Part shown: positions 27,241 through 37,800 of the stretch, one piece after another
How positions within the stretch are numbered: the stretch's first letter is position 1
How the letters are laid out: each line of letters begins with the position of its first letter
NCBI GenBank assembly: GCA_000149265.1
Contig: CH003297.1
Coordinates: forward strand, 120,796 to 184,795
DNA length: 64,000 bases
Reading direction: 5' to 3'
From: Ciona savignyi
Taxonomy: Eukaryota; Chordata; Ascidiacea; Phlebobranchia; Cionidae
The notes under the pieces: generated by a model
Seen by the model: only the letters and a program-made list of their open reading frames with translations
What the model was told of the DNA's origin: nothing
Database searches by the model: none
Position numbers and translations under genes: made by a program

Positions 27241-27388
27241 ACCGCTAATGTAGGCCTACTTGATACTAAAATTTTTTATATCTTTAATGATATGTCCAAC
27301 GGATAGTGTAGCCCCAAGGGTTGTAATGTTAATATCCTAATTAAGTTTTGTACGACTTTTGTATGTAAAATTGTTAAAATTTTTTTAG

Positions 27389-27427
27389 ATCAAAGCAATT
27401 TAAGTACAGAACCCCTGACACTTTGAT
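27389..27427 (+). promoter_or_regulatory. Splice acceptor and short 5' UTR of the UBA gene
   Basis: AAAATTTTTTTAG ends at 27388, 39 bases before the ATG. No upstream coding exon that splices to it was seen. Tunicates add a spliced leader to many mRNAs at such unpaired acceptors, so this is a candidate trans-splice site (inference). Confidence 0.4.
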
Positions 27428-27742
27428 ATGTCTGTAAATGGCAGAGTTAACGATGATAAAGAAGTTTTAGCAAAACCAATGCCGCGTTATTTAATCCCAG
27501 GACACACACAAGCAGCCAGCGATGGCCCAATTCAAGAATGCTTAACCTACTTAACCGATATGGGATTTTCCAAATATAAAAGTCAAAAAGCATTGGTGTT
27601 GAATCAAATGAACGTAGATTTAGCAATGGATTGGCTTTTCCAACATAACGAAGATACAAGCGACGATGAAGTGGAAAAGCAGGCAGTTGTGGACGCGTTT
27701 GAATATTTGGAAAAAGGCAATTCGTTGAGCCGCTTGCCATAA
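27428..27742 (+). CDS. Small UBA-domain protein, single exon
   Basis: Open frame of 104 codons from ATG to TAA. Residues about 34-73 form a ubiquitin-associated (UBA) domain: E-C-L-T-Y-L-T-D-M-G-F at 37-47 (the M-G-F loop is the hallmark), then Q-K-A-L, and A-M-D-W-L-F at 66-71. UBA domains are three-helix bundles that bind ubiquitin. The sequence around M-G-F, Q-K-A-L and D-W-L-F is reminiscent of the N-terminal UBA of UBASH3/STS proteins, but no SH3 or phosphatase part follows. After the domain there is an acidic patch (D-T-S-D-D-E-V-E) and a short tail. The ATG is in fair context and preceded by a splice acceptor. It may be a complete small adaptor, an intronless retrocopy or the first exon of something longer; downstream is a SINE whose GGAATAAACA could supply a poly(A) signal. 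Confidence 0.72.
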   Translation: MSVNGRVNDDKEVLAKPMPRYLIPGHTQAASDGPIQECLTYLTDMGFSKYKSQKALVLNQMNVDLAMDWLFQHNEDTSDDEVEKQAVVDAFEYLEKGNSLSRLP

Positions 27743-27834
27743 CACCGAGCTGATTGGGCTTCAAATTTAGATTGCTTTGCTCGTATTCTTATGTTAAGTG
27801 TTTTAAATTTCTGAAATTCTACTCAACAATCCAA

Positions 27835-28125
27835 CCCAATCGCTTGGTGGATTAGTGCGTCGCGTACCAGCTACACGGTTGCAGATTCGAAACTGATCGC
27901 AGCTGGTAGGTTGTGTCCTTGGGCAAGGCACTTTACGGACATTGCCTGAACCCAGCAGATTAATGGGCTTTACCAAATTCAAGGAACGAGTGAATTATAC
28001 ACAATGTGCTACTATACTTGCGGTAACCCGACGATGAGCGGAAGGTGATCTGACAATTGCCCGTGTGATAACGTCCCTTGGTTTTCCCATTCACGGGAAT
28101 AAACATGATTTGCTATCCTCTCATA
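27835..28125 (+). repeat. tRNA-derived SINE, near full length
   Basis: Head GGTGGATTAGTGCGTCGCG, B-box GGTTGCAGATTCGAAACTGA, full body and tail. It starts about 95 bases after the UBA gene stop. Confidence 0.82.
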
Positions 28126-29746
28126 ATCCTACAATACCCTTGATAGTGGGTTGTATGTTCAGTAATACTAATCGAAGCTAGCCACCCGTATCCTTTCTTC
28201 ACAAACAGTGATTCTTATATTATAGTATGTAATACAGTTATATTTTTTTTAATTTGTTATTATGTTGTATGCGTTTTAATGTTGCTTATTTTAATGACTA
28301 TTCGCTTTGGCGTCCTTTCTCGTTTCGGAGTTACGATTTGTCTTAATTGATGTTATATGTTATTCAGGCGAAGTTATACTAGGGGAGAGTGGTACTCAGT
28401 GATACGAAAAATGCCTTTTATCCAATATCTTTAATAATAATCGTTTTATTTGAAATTTTTTTTGTTAATAACATTAAACAATCATTTGGGTATCTGATGG
28501 AAGTACTGGATTGTTTTTTATTACCCATGTGTTGTGATAAAAATGGGGTTTATTGGGGGTGCCTTTTTTGTCTCACTGGGTACCACCCCGGTATACAGTG
28601 AGACACACCCTAGTACACAGTGAGACATTTGTACAGGTGGTACAAATTGTTGTTTAAATTGCCCCCTATTTAACAATGTATTACTTACTAGCTTGAAATA
28701 ATTATATGTACGGTCATTCTCGACGTGTGCCAATGTAAATTTGTTTACATACATGTGCAAATCCAACGTTAAATTCAACAAGAAAGTTTATTACACGGCA
28801 CAAACTTACCAATGTTTTAAAACTGACAAGAATATCATAAAAGTTCAGTGTCAATCTATTGCAACATGGTAAATTATGCAGACTGATACACAGTTTAATA
28901 CAAGTTTGAAGCAGTAAGGAGCAATTCACACATAAAAACAGTGTTTAGTAAAAGGTTTAAAATGACAATCAAGACCAAAGGGAACAGAACTTTAAAATAA
29001 GAAATGCCTTAAATGGAACAGTGAGGAACACACTCATCGTACAAGGAGTCATCGATTTCATATAAGCTATTTCAACCAATTCACCAATGTTGTACAATGT
29101 GCAGGGCTGCCCTGCATTATTCAGCATCCAACTATTCATTGCAGCTCTATAAAATTATTTAAATGGAAAATACACAGTGCATCTAACTGTTGCATTTTGT
29201 GTGAACAATGAGGTGGCAGTGTCAATGTTGTCACACCAGTTTCTCTTGCCAGGACCAGGACTTTAAGTGACATGTGGCTTTCATGGTTGTCAAAAATTAA
29301 CAGATTTGGATTTTCTTTTGAGCTTAAAGGGGAACTGAAGTCGATTTTAAGAATATCTTAATAAATGGAAAAAAATACGCTGATTTCAAAAATCAAATCA
29401 GTTTCTTCCAATATTTTTTGGTTAAAGAGTTATGAGCAAATATGTATTTCATTTTATGTTAGGGGATTTCCCGTATTACGTCACTGACGTTGTTGAGATT
29501 TCGTGCCTATATGCATTGTATACAATCATGTGTCAGTTTAGAGGTGAATTAGTAACAGAAGCGCCTGCAGGAGAGTTGTATTTTCGTTTTTATTATGGAG
29601 ACTTAGCATAACACTTGTCAAATAGCCTTACTGAACCAATGTACATGGTGACAGCTTACTTTAAGCGCGGTCATTAAGGCCTGCACGGTCCTGGACCTAA
29701 GCTGAATGCTGAGGTATACAGGTCTCGTATTTAAATGACTTTAGAA

Positions 29747-30279
29747 CATGCGTGGGCAACCTTTTGTCACTGGGGGCCAAAATGTGCATTTGGAACTTGA
29801 CTGAGGGCCGGAGCCGTAATTGTGATTTAAAGTGTAAGCTATGTACATATCTTTGTGGGTTTGGATTGTATTCATGTAATGCTATTTTACATGTAAGGTG
29901 TTTTCAATTTTGTTTGCACAGAGATATCTATAAAAAATGGATACCTATATTGATATAGGCAGCATTTTCACCATAAATAACTGAAGGGATAAGTCTAGCC
30001 CAACACGATTGTTGCGTCATAGGTCCGATTATGCCATTATTATAAAGCTGCAATTTCTTCGGCTATTTGAGCCGGACTAACGCCAAATTAATGATAAAAA
30101 CCAAAGTGGCCTAAAAACACATAAATAAAGCGATTTTAAGAACGTAAGACACAGTATATAAAATAAATGAATATTGATATATTACATAGGCCTACAGCCC
30201 TAGAAAATTTATTGGCGGGCCGGATGAGAAGCCTTGGCGGGCCGGATTTGGCCCGCGGGCCGTAGGTTGCCCATGCATG
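29747..30279. mobile_element. 533-bp hAT MITE with 8-bp target duplication
   Basis: Termini CATGCGTGGGCAACCT and AGGTTGCCCATGCATG are inverted repeats, flanked by CTTTAGAA at 29739-29746 and 30280-30287. The 8-bp duplication and termini fit the hAT superfamily. No transposase. It split the left arm of the THAP element. Confidence 0.88.
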
Positions 30280-30732
30280 CTTTAGAATAATAAGTCTTAG
30301 CAATTTATATCATAAATCATAGAAGTGAAAACAGAACAAGAAAACTATAACAGAATGCATTAAACTATAACTGCCAGCAATTTATAGAAATAAACCAGCC
30401 ATTAGGCAAAGGCTAGACTATGCGGTGGGAAAAGCCTATTTCTTTCATGGTTTACCTTGGCTGTTTGTATAATGTTTTGCTGTTGTGTATGTGGTGCATT
30501 TAATGTCTGCTGTTATTGAAACTGAGCATTAGCCTACTGGTTTAGAATACCACTTATTGCAAAAACCAGTTAATCCACAGTTGAGTAGCTGATGTGTAGT
30601 CTAATAAGTACACAGCAAGCACTCAGATACGTAAGTGAAGAATATATATAATAGATCTTTACTTAACTACCCAAATAAGTTAATAAGAATATACCTTTTT
30701 CTAATTTAGTTCCTTTTATTAGATATTGTAAA

Positions 30733-31152
30733 ATGCCTAAAGTTAAGCCACTGAGAAGGAAGAAAGAGTGAGTGGAGTATATTGTTTTGCTCCGGGATGT
30801 ACAAATTCCTATTACAGCACACGAAATTCCAATCCACCTGTGCTCTTCCATCGATTTCCTCACAACGACAAAAAACGGTTAAAGCAATGGATACAACAAT
30901 GCAAGCGTTCTAAACTACCTGGAAAAAAGAACCGCAGTGTGTAGTGTACATATTTGTGACAAGGATTATCATAGTAAAATTGTATTTGACTCCAATGGAG
31001 TAGCCAAGATGATGAAAACAAACCACTTGGTGAAAAATACAGTTCCAACAATTTTTAATTTTTCTGATTATGATTTTAAACATAGTGATCAACCCAGTAC
31101 ATCAAGTGCAACTTCAAGAACTTCTTTATCCAAGCAGATAATTGAAAAATAA
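30733..31152 (+). pseudogene. THAP zinc-finger domain gene remnant
   Basis: Frames: ATG at 30733 opens M-P-K-V-K-P-L-R-R-K-K-E and then stops. One frame over, Y-C-F-A-P-G-C-T-N-S...F-H-R-F-P...W-I-Q-Q-C runs to about 30935. A second shift then gives V-C-S-V-H-I-C-D-K-D-Y and continues to TAA at 31150. Together these show the THAP signature (C-x4-C, F-H-R-F-P, W, C-S-x-H, T-V-P-T-I-F). Two frame breaks make it a pseudogene unless introns remove them. It lacks the catalytic part of a transposase. Confidence 0.75.
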
Positions 31153-31875
31153 GGGCTTTTAGTAATGCAAGTCCAGTCTGGTGTTATTTTGTGCACAAAT
31201 GCATGTACATTCATGCGGTGTGTCCATAAGAATACAGTTTTTGCAACGGCACCAAGTCATGTCAATAGGTAATGTTTCTAAATAAACATTTTCTTCTATG
31301 GGGCTTGCATCTTCAAAGATACTTTTAGACGTTTTCCTTGGTTCAAATGCACATGACTAAATTTGTGTTGTTTTATTGTGTACAATAAAACTTCTTTCAT
31401 CCATGCCAGAATGCTGAAAACTGTCATCCATTTTAGTTTTACAACATTAACTTAAATTTACTCTAGAAATGAAGAAAACAAAAGAAATTTGTTAAAACTT
31501 CTATGCATATGTATACCAAATCTCTCACACTCTCAGTTTGTAGCCTAGGGGTTGACAATAACATTGCTAGTCTACGTTGCAGATTATGGCTATATATTAA
31601 AAAGCAACAATTATGAAAGAAATAGGCTGTTCCCACCGCATAGTCTGATCTTTCATTGATGGCTGGTTTATTTCTATAAATTGCTGGCAGTTACAGTTTA
31701 CTGCCTCCTGTTCTAGTTTTCTTGTTCTATCTTCACTTCTATGATTTATGATATAAATTGCTAAGACATTATTATTATAAAGTCATTTAAATACGAGACC
31801 TGTATACCTTAGCATTCAGCTTAGGTCCAGGATCGTGCAGGCCTGAATGAGCGCGCTTAAGGTAAGCTGTCACCA

Positions 31876-31959
31876 TGTACATTGGTTCAGTTAGGCTATA
31901 TGACAAGTGTTATGCTATGTACATTGGTTCAGTTAGGCTATATGACAAGTGTTATGCTA
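31876..31959. repeat. 42-bp tandem duplication in the right inverted arm
   Basis: TGTACATTGGTTCAGTTAGG plus 22 bases occurs twice in a row. The matching position in the left arm has it once, so it arose after the element formed. Confidence 0.9.
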
Positions 31960-33402
31960 AGTCTCCATAAAAAAACGAAAATACAACGCTCCTGCAGGCG
32001 CTTATGTTACTAATTCACCTCTAAACCGGCACATGATTGTATACAATGCATATAGGCACCAAATCTCAACAACGTCAGTGACGTAATACGGGAAATCCCC
32101 TAACATAAAATGAAATGCATATTTGGTCATAACTCTTTAACAAAAAAATATTGGAAGAAACTGATTTGATTTTTGAAATCAGCGTAATTTTTTCCATTTA
32201 TTAAGATATTCTTAAAATTGACTTCAGTTCCCCTTTTAAAGAGTGCTTGATGCAGTGTTCCATCACCTGTGAAAAGAGGTCCGAGTATATCCAGCCTGTT
32301 TTCTGTGCTAAACAAAGAGTCCCAGATGGAGCACCATTTAACATGTGAGATTTAAAGTTGCATCATGGAAACACTATTGCTGGTGTTTAGAATGTACCAG
32401 CAGCACACACAATAGCACATGTATAAACCTCTTTCACCACTAGTTGCTTTGGAAATTTGCTTGACAGCTTTTCAGCAAGAATAGCCTTGGATGCAGAGAC
32501 GATGGGCGTGCCAGTCTCATCCAAATAAAAGATCCTTGTAGCAGCACAAAGCACAGATGAACTCCGGCTATAAATCAACCTCAAGCTTTCGTAGAACTAG
32601 TTTACATTATGTTTATTAAATGAGGTCGTTCTCGAAAGACTACAGGTTTCTTGTGGGATATTCAGCAGCTTTTTGCTTACTGACATACCTTGGTAGTGTT
32701 TAAAATTTCACTACTGTATGATCTGCTGCCTTTCTTAGGCTCCATTCATTGGACAAAACCAACTGAACAGCTTCACTCATGCAATATTCTAATGATGATC
32801 CAATGTTATGGTTTTCTGAATTTACTTTCACAATTCTTCCCACGAGTCCACTCCTAGTTATTAAAAATAATAAATATCTAAAACTGGATAGATTTATATA
32901 CTTGGCTAACTACTGTATAGGCTATTTCTGAACATATAAATGCTCTTTGTGGGCTTAAACCCCCCAAAAAAGATAATAAAACACTCCTGTATTCTGTCTC
33001 ACAGTGTACCTCAACATAGTGTCTCACTGAGTACGTAGATACTACAAATCTATAAGTCAAAATTAAAGATACTTAAATTGAGGCTGCCATGTTCTTTTTC
33101 TATTTGTAAGCAAGGTATGCACCTACTTTATCACTTCCCAGTAACTTTAGCCTTAAAGCTAATGTTCACCCATCTAAATTAAGTTTGCAGCTAGCGTATA
33201 AAATTTTACTTAGACCCCTGAAAAATCTAAAACTTCCATAACTTTCCAAAACTGACATGCTGGTTCCTTAAAGTTCGTTACAAAGTGCGTTAGTAACGTG
33301 AAAGCACTCAACCGTCAAAGGTTTTAATATTTTTATGTTTTAACGTTTTTATTCAAAATTTCTCACTGTGTACCATGTCCCACTCAGTACCACTCTCCCC
33401 TA

Positions 33403-33871
33403 ATCAACTGTATAGTTTACATACCCATCTCCATACTTCACGTTTTATCTTATGTGTAAGTTGTGTAATCATTTCACTATTGTAATGTTTACCTTGGTCA
33501 CAATTTGTCATTAGAAAATTAGGACTAGAGTTAAGTGTTATTTTTGACCTGAGATTAGTTTTGGTAGTAAACTTAGATCAATTATCGGATTTGATGATTT
33601 TAGTTTATTAGGACTCGAGTTAAGTTATTGGGTTGAGATTAGTTTTTGGGGTAAAGTTAGAAATAGTTTTTAGATTTTAGTGAGCAATTTACCTTGCTTT
33701 AGTATTACCCCTTAACTTGTAGTATGTTCGGTGCTAATTATATCAACGGCTGCATTTAGTTTTTAAGGTTAATCTGAAGGAATAAATATAAAAGCTATTT
33801 ATTACAATACAGTATTGTCACGTATATAAAACAACTAGTTACTTATTAACAGTATAAATGAACATAAATGT
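33403..33871. other. Intergenic, simple sequence
   Basis: AT-rich with recurring GAGATTAGTTTTTGGGGT-like words. Nothing coding. Confidence 0.4.
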
Positions 33872-34045
33872 CCGACAGGATTAATGGGTTTAACCAAGTT
33901 GAAGGAACGTGTGAATCATACACAGCACACTGCAATTGGTCCGGTAACCCGACGGTGGGCGCAAGGTGATCTGTCGATTGCCCGTGTGTTAACACCATTG
34001 GTTTTCCCATTCACAAGGATAACCTGAATATTATATCCTTCGGTG
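33872..34045 (+). repeat. tRNA-derived SINE, 3' part
   Basis: GGATTAATGGGTTTAACCAA through CCCGACGGTGGGCGCAAGGT to a short degraded tail (GAATATTATATCCTTC). Confidence 0.8.
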
Positions 34046-34242
34046 ACATAGTCTGAATTTAGAGACTTGATACTACATCCAACGGATGGATACATGTGGT
34101 GTTTCCCATTTTAAGTTGTACCGTGGGGGTAAAGACTGTTTGTAATAAGTGTCGTTGATAACACAATATAAAGTGCATTTTGATCAATCCAAGAAAGGGT
34201 AGGGCAAGAGTAAAAGAAGGATAACCGTTTACGATAACCATT

Positions 34243-34330
34243 CCCGACAGGTTAGTCTGGTGGTTAAATGCGTCGCCTTTTAACTGAAGGGTTGCAGACG
34301 GTGGCCACGGGGTGATGTGACGACACTATT
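34243..34330 (+). repeat. tRNA-derived SINE, head fragment
   Basis: CCGACAGGTTAGTCTGGTGG head, GCGTCGCCTTTTAACTGAAG, then a jump straight into GGGGTGATGTGACGA of the body. Confidence 0.65.
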
Positions 34331-34894
34331 CTTCACACCAGAAATAAGCGCAATCTTTATTTTTTAGAATATTTCCTTAGAAAATTTATTATTTCTTTCT
34401 GATTAGTAAGGCAGTGGATAACGCACTAACATCCATCAAATATGATCAATATTAAAGCAACCGTTCAAGCGCAGAAAACGCTATGCCTGAAAACGCCAAC
34501 TATTTCGAGATAAAAATAACGTTTTGGTTTTTAACATCCCAGAGGAATTACCCTAAGTTTATCAGCCGAAATTTTGATTTTTGCATATCTAGACTATGTT
34601 GTCTAACAAATGACAAAGTTTTTTTCTGATTCCATTTTCCCTTTTGGTAGATGTCGGGGCCACAAGCCATGCCTGTCAAGCGTTTGACAAAAAATAGAAA
34701 AACGGACAAAAATAATATGTATTCCATTTTTCGAAATAGGACATTATGGCTTTAAAATACATTAATTTTTCAAGGGTATTCCCTATAACAGAGCTTACAT
34801 GTGCATAGATATTATAATTCCCTGTTTCGTATAAATTCCTCGGGAAAAATTTTAATAATTCCAAAGTAGTTTAAAACACACAGAGTAGGAATGA

Positions 34895-37800
34895 TCAATT
34901 TCTCCACGGCCTAATATATCCATCAGCCCAGCGTAGACAAGCATTTTCATCATCAGAAGCACGACTTATGGGTGGACGGGCTGTTGAGTTGTGGTAAGCC
35001 AGTCGTTCAAGGAGCTCTTTCACCACCTGTGAATAACATCAATATTTTTTAGTTTATTTTTTGTTTCCACGACGAAAACACGAAGCAGGTCCTTTGATAA
35101 AAGATTGCAAACGGGGAAAAAACAGCAAAACGACAGTCGTTAAAACACGTCCAAAAAACAATCAATTATTTTCACTATATTTTTTCAGATATTTATTATC
35201 CCTTGCATAGGATTTTATACCGATGTGTCTGGAACAGACTGGCAAAATAGTCGCTACAAACTTTTACATGCACTCTTAACCAAGCCTAAAGTGGCTGGAT
35301 TGGGTTTTTTTAATTAGCTATTTTCTAAGTTATTAAAAATTCATCTATTATATCATACCGCTGGATAAAGACTTGACACCTCATGTTGTTCCAGTGGGTC
35401 GGATACAATGTCGTAGAGTTGAATCGTCTTGTTTCCTCGAATGTCATTTGCGGCAACGAGTTCCTTTGCTTCAGCTGGAGGGTACCAACCACCCATGGAA
35501 CCTGAAGCAAAGATTTTGGTGAAAACCGGGCACACAGGATAGGATATTCATGTTTATACGCTTAGGGAAAAACGTAAGGAGCATTATATCAATTGTATGA
35601 AAACTTTACGCCTATAGTCGGGAGCTATTGTAGTTTGTTGTGTATGGCTGATATACTATTTTAAATGTGGTAGAATTAATTAAACTACTGGGTTCGGGTC
35701 CTAACTGCAAAGTATCTTCCCCAAAACAGGCAGAACCGAGACGTGAGAGGACGATTTTAAACTTGAACATGTATGTAGCAAGCTGGGCATTATTTGCCAA
35801 AGTTTTGTTTTTTCTTCCTTATTTATATTTAAGGTTGAATGCCTATTATCATAGTTTTATTAGAAAGCAAAAAACAAACAAACTAAATAAAATAAACTAT
35901 GTTTTAAGCTTTATAAACTAAACAAAAATAAGCCAAACAAAAAACTGAACAAAAATAATCCAGCCATATTTTATAACCTGGGTTCCCAGTAAGGAGTTTC
36001 CACCTTTCATTCATAATAGCTGCCTGAACATTGACATCGAACCCATATTGAACATCTGCTACTTCTGATGTCCGATTTATTGGATCCAAGGTGTGAACGA
36101 TTTCGTATCTTTGGGAGACAGCCCTCCCTCTGCAAAAAGATGAATTTGTGTGGAAATAATGTATAGTTGTGACTCTTGAAAGCTATCTATATATTGTGTC
36201 TGAAATGCTTTAAATTATTCAAATTTACCTCCAGCACTAAATAGGGGTGTTCAACTCATGGGATTTTACAGACCATATTACAACTGTGGGAATAGTGCCA
36301 AGGGCGCGTGCAGTTAAAAAAACAATTTTTGTATTTAAATAAATTTTTTGTAAAAATGAGAAAAGTTTTGCCATCTTTTCTCTGCATAACATTTGACTAT
36401 TTACATATGAACAAAATTCTCGTAAATTGTCTGTTTAATTAATCCTAAAAGGTTTAAAAATGTGTTTGAAAAAATTACATTTAGACAAAAAAGCCACTAG
36501 TTTAACACCTGTGCTCATTGGCGCCAAGTACGGGGGTGCGGGGAGTGCCGCGCACTCCCTGTGTTAACCACTGGGAGTGCCGCACTCCCTGCGCAAAAGC
36601 NNNNNNNNNNNNNNNNNNNNNNNNNNNNNNNNNNNNNNNNNNNNNNNNNNNNNNNNNNNNNNNNNNNNNNNNNNNNNNNNNNNNNNNNNNNNNNNNNNNN
36701 NNNNNNNNNNNNNNNNNNNNNNNNNNNNNNNNNNNNNNNNNNNNNNNNNNNNNNNNNNNNNNNNNNNNNNNNNNNNNNNNNNNNNNNNNNNNNNNNNNNN
36801 NNNNNNNNNNNNNNNNNNNNNNNNNNNNNNNNNNNNNNNNNNNNNNNNNGGTTTATAAAAAAATGAATTAAAAAAAAAAAAATTTTGGATTTTGGATTGT
36901 TTCGCACGGTATAGCGGGATAGCGACCCCATTTTACTATTATTTTCTGTCCGAATATTTGCATTATTATCCTGCCGAATATCGGTTATTTTCGCTATTGT
37001 GAATCAAACTAGCAAGCCCAAATGCGCACAGATAAAGCGACGCGGTATTTGTGATACGCGTTACTTTTGTGATTGCGTAATTAGGTCAGATAGCGCAATG
37101 CGAGATCAAGAGCACAAATGCTTTTTACGTTCATTGTGTAGGTCAGTGGTTCTCAAACTTTTTTGGTTGCGACGCCTTTCCAAAAGTTTGCTGAGCTTGC
37201 GACGCACCAATTAGTGGTATCGCACACGTAATGAAGAAATAAAACACAATAAAAGAACAATAGCCACATCCCACCCGTAAGTAATTTAGTTTAAATCTAA
37301 TGTGACGTGTAAGCTTGTTTATTTTTTGCAAAGATCGTGGAACTTTGGGTAAATCTTGAAACTGCCACTCTCATTTCTCTTTAAACGTCTATTCGTGATG
37401 GATATTTACTTATAATAATAAGGAGTGTAGTTTCAAACGCAATGGCTGCGCGACGCCCCACACGATTTTAAACGACGCACCAGGGCGTCGCGACGCACAG
37501 TTTGAGAACCTCTGGTGTAGGTCATCAAATTAAACTTGCCGCCCAAGATTCGTTTAAACTTTTAAAGCCAGCAAAAAAGGATTAAATTATGTCCACTGTG
37601 TCCAACAACGTGTTTTTTTTTTATCTGCTGTGGACACATTCCTTCTGGAATACGAAACATTTCTCAACTTGCTCGAGGAACTTACCGTATATACTCGCCT
37701 ATAGGTATGTCGCATTATTAGTTTTGTATTAAAATGTTAATTTGGGGTTGACTCGCACATAGGTCGCACTGAAAATCTAGGGATTTAAAAGACCATTACC

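Larger units (their letters stand above)
25611..27388. other. Intergenic, tandem repeats and a MITE
   Basis: No gene supported. Contains the 18-bp array (26165-26300), a 30-bp duplication (26401-26460), the inverted-repeat element 26675-26921 and a purine-rich low-complexity stretch (27000-27085). Confidence 0.5.
29326..32236. mobile_element. THAP-bearing transposon with about 590-bp inverted arms
   Basis: Starts AAAGGGGAACTGAAGTCG and ends GACTTCAGTTCCCCTTTT. The left arm (29326-29746 continued at 30288-30455) and right arm (about 31608-32236) are inverted copies, interrupted on the left by a hAT MITE and lengthened on the right by a 42-bp tandem duplication. Target TTAA (or TTAAA) is duplicated; removing the element restores an uninterrupted H-S-L-S-S-K-E-N-P frame in the host pogo transposase. 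Between the arms is a THAP-domain gene remnant. P-type transposases carry N-terminal THAP domains, so a P-like origin is possible, but no catalytic domain remains. Confidence 0.82.
29150..32835 (-). pseudogene. pogo/CENP-B-type DDE transposase remnant
   Basis: Reading the minus strand: about 32705-32800 encodes an HTH segment (Y-C-M-S-E-A-V-Q-L-V, S-L-R-K-A-A-D), as in the psq/CENP-B DNA-binding domain. Then 32387-32584 encodes the first catalytic strand with D in F-Y-L-D-E-T-G followed by the typical V-C-A. Around 32240-32400 is N-F-K-S-H-M-L-N-G-A-P-S-G with G-W and I-K-H-S. After the nested insertion, 29325 down to about 29160 encodes N-P-N-L-L-I-F-D-N-H-E-S-H, the second catalytic D, then L-P-P-H-C-S-H-K-M-Q-Q-L-D. 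Stops and frame changes show the gene is dead. Family membership is clear from the D-N-H-E-S-H and L-P-P-H-x-S-H motifs of DDE_1 transposases. Confidence 0.8.
28382..33400 (-). mobile_element. pogo-like (Tc1/mariner superfamily) DNA transposon, interrupted
   Basis: Ends GGGGAGAGTGGTACTCAGTG and CACTCAGTACCACTCTCCCC are inverted repeats flanked by TA on both sides (28380-28381, 33401-33402), the target of Tc1/mariner elements. Subterminal copies of GTCTCACTG-GTAC occur near both ends (about 28570-28625 and 32995-33040, 33360), as expected of transposase-binding sites. The transposase remnant is on the minus strand and described separately. A second transposon (29326-32236) sits inside it. Confidence 0.82.

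Noticed and set aside
36515-36931. Long open frames across the gap
   Set aside because: They exist only because unknown bases contain no stops.
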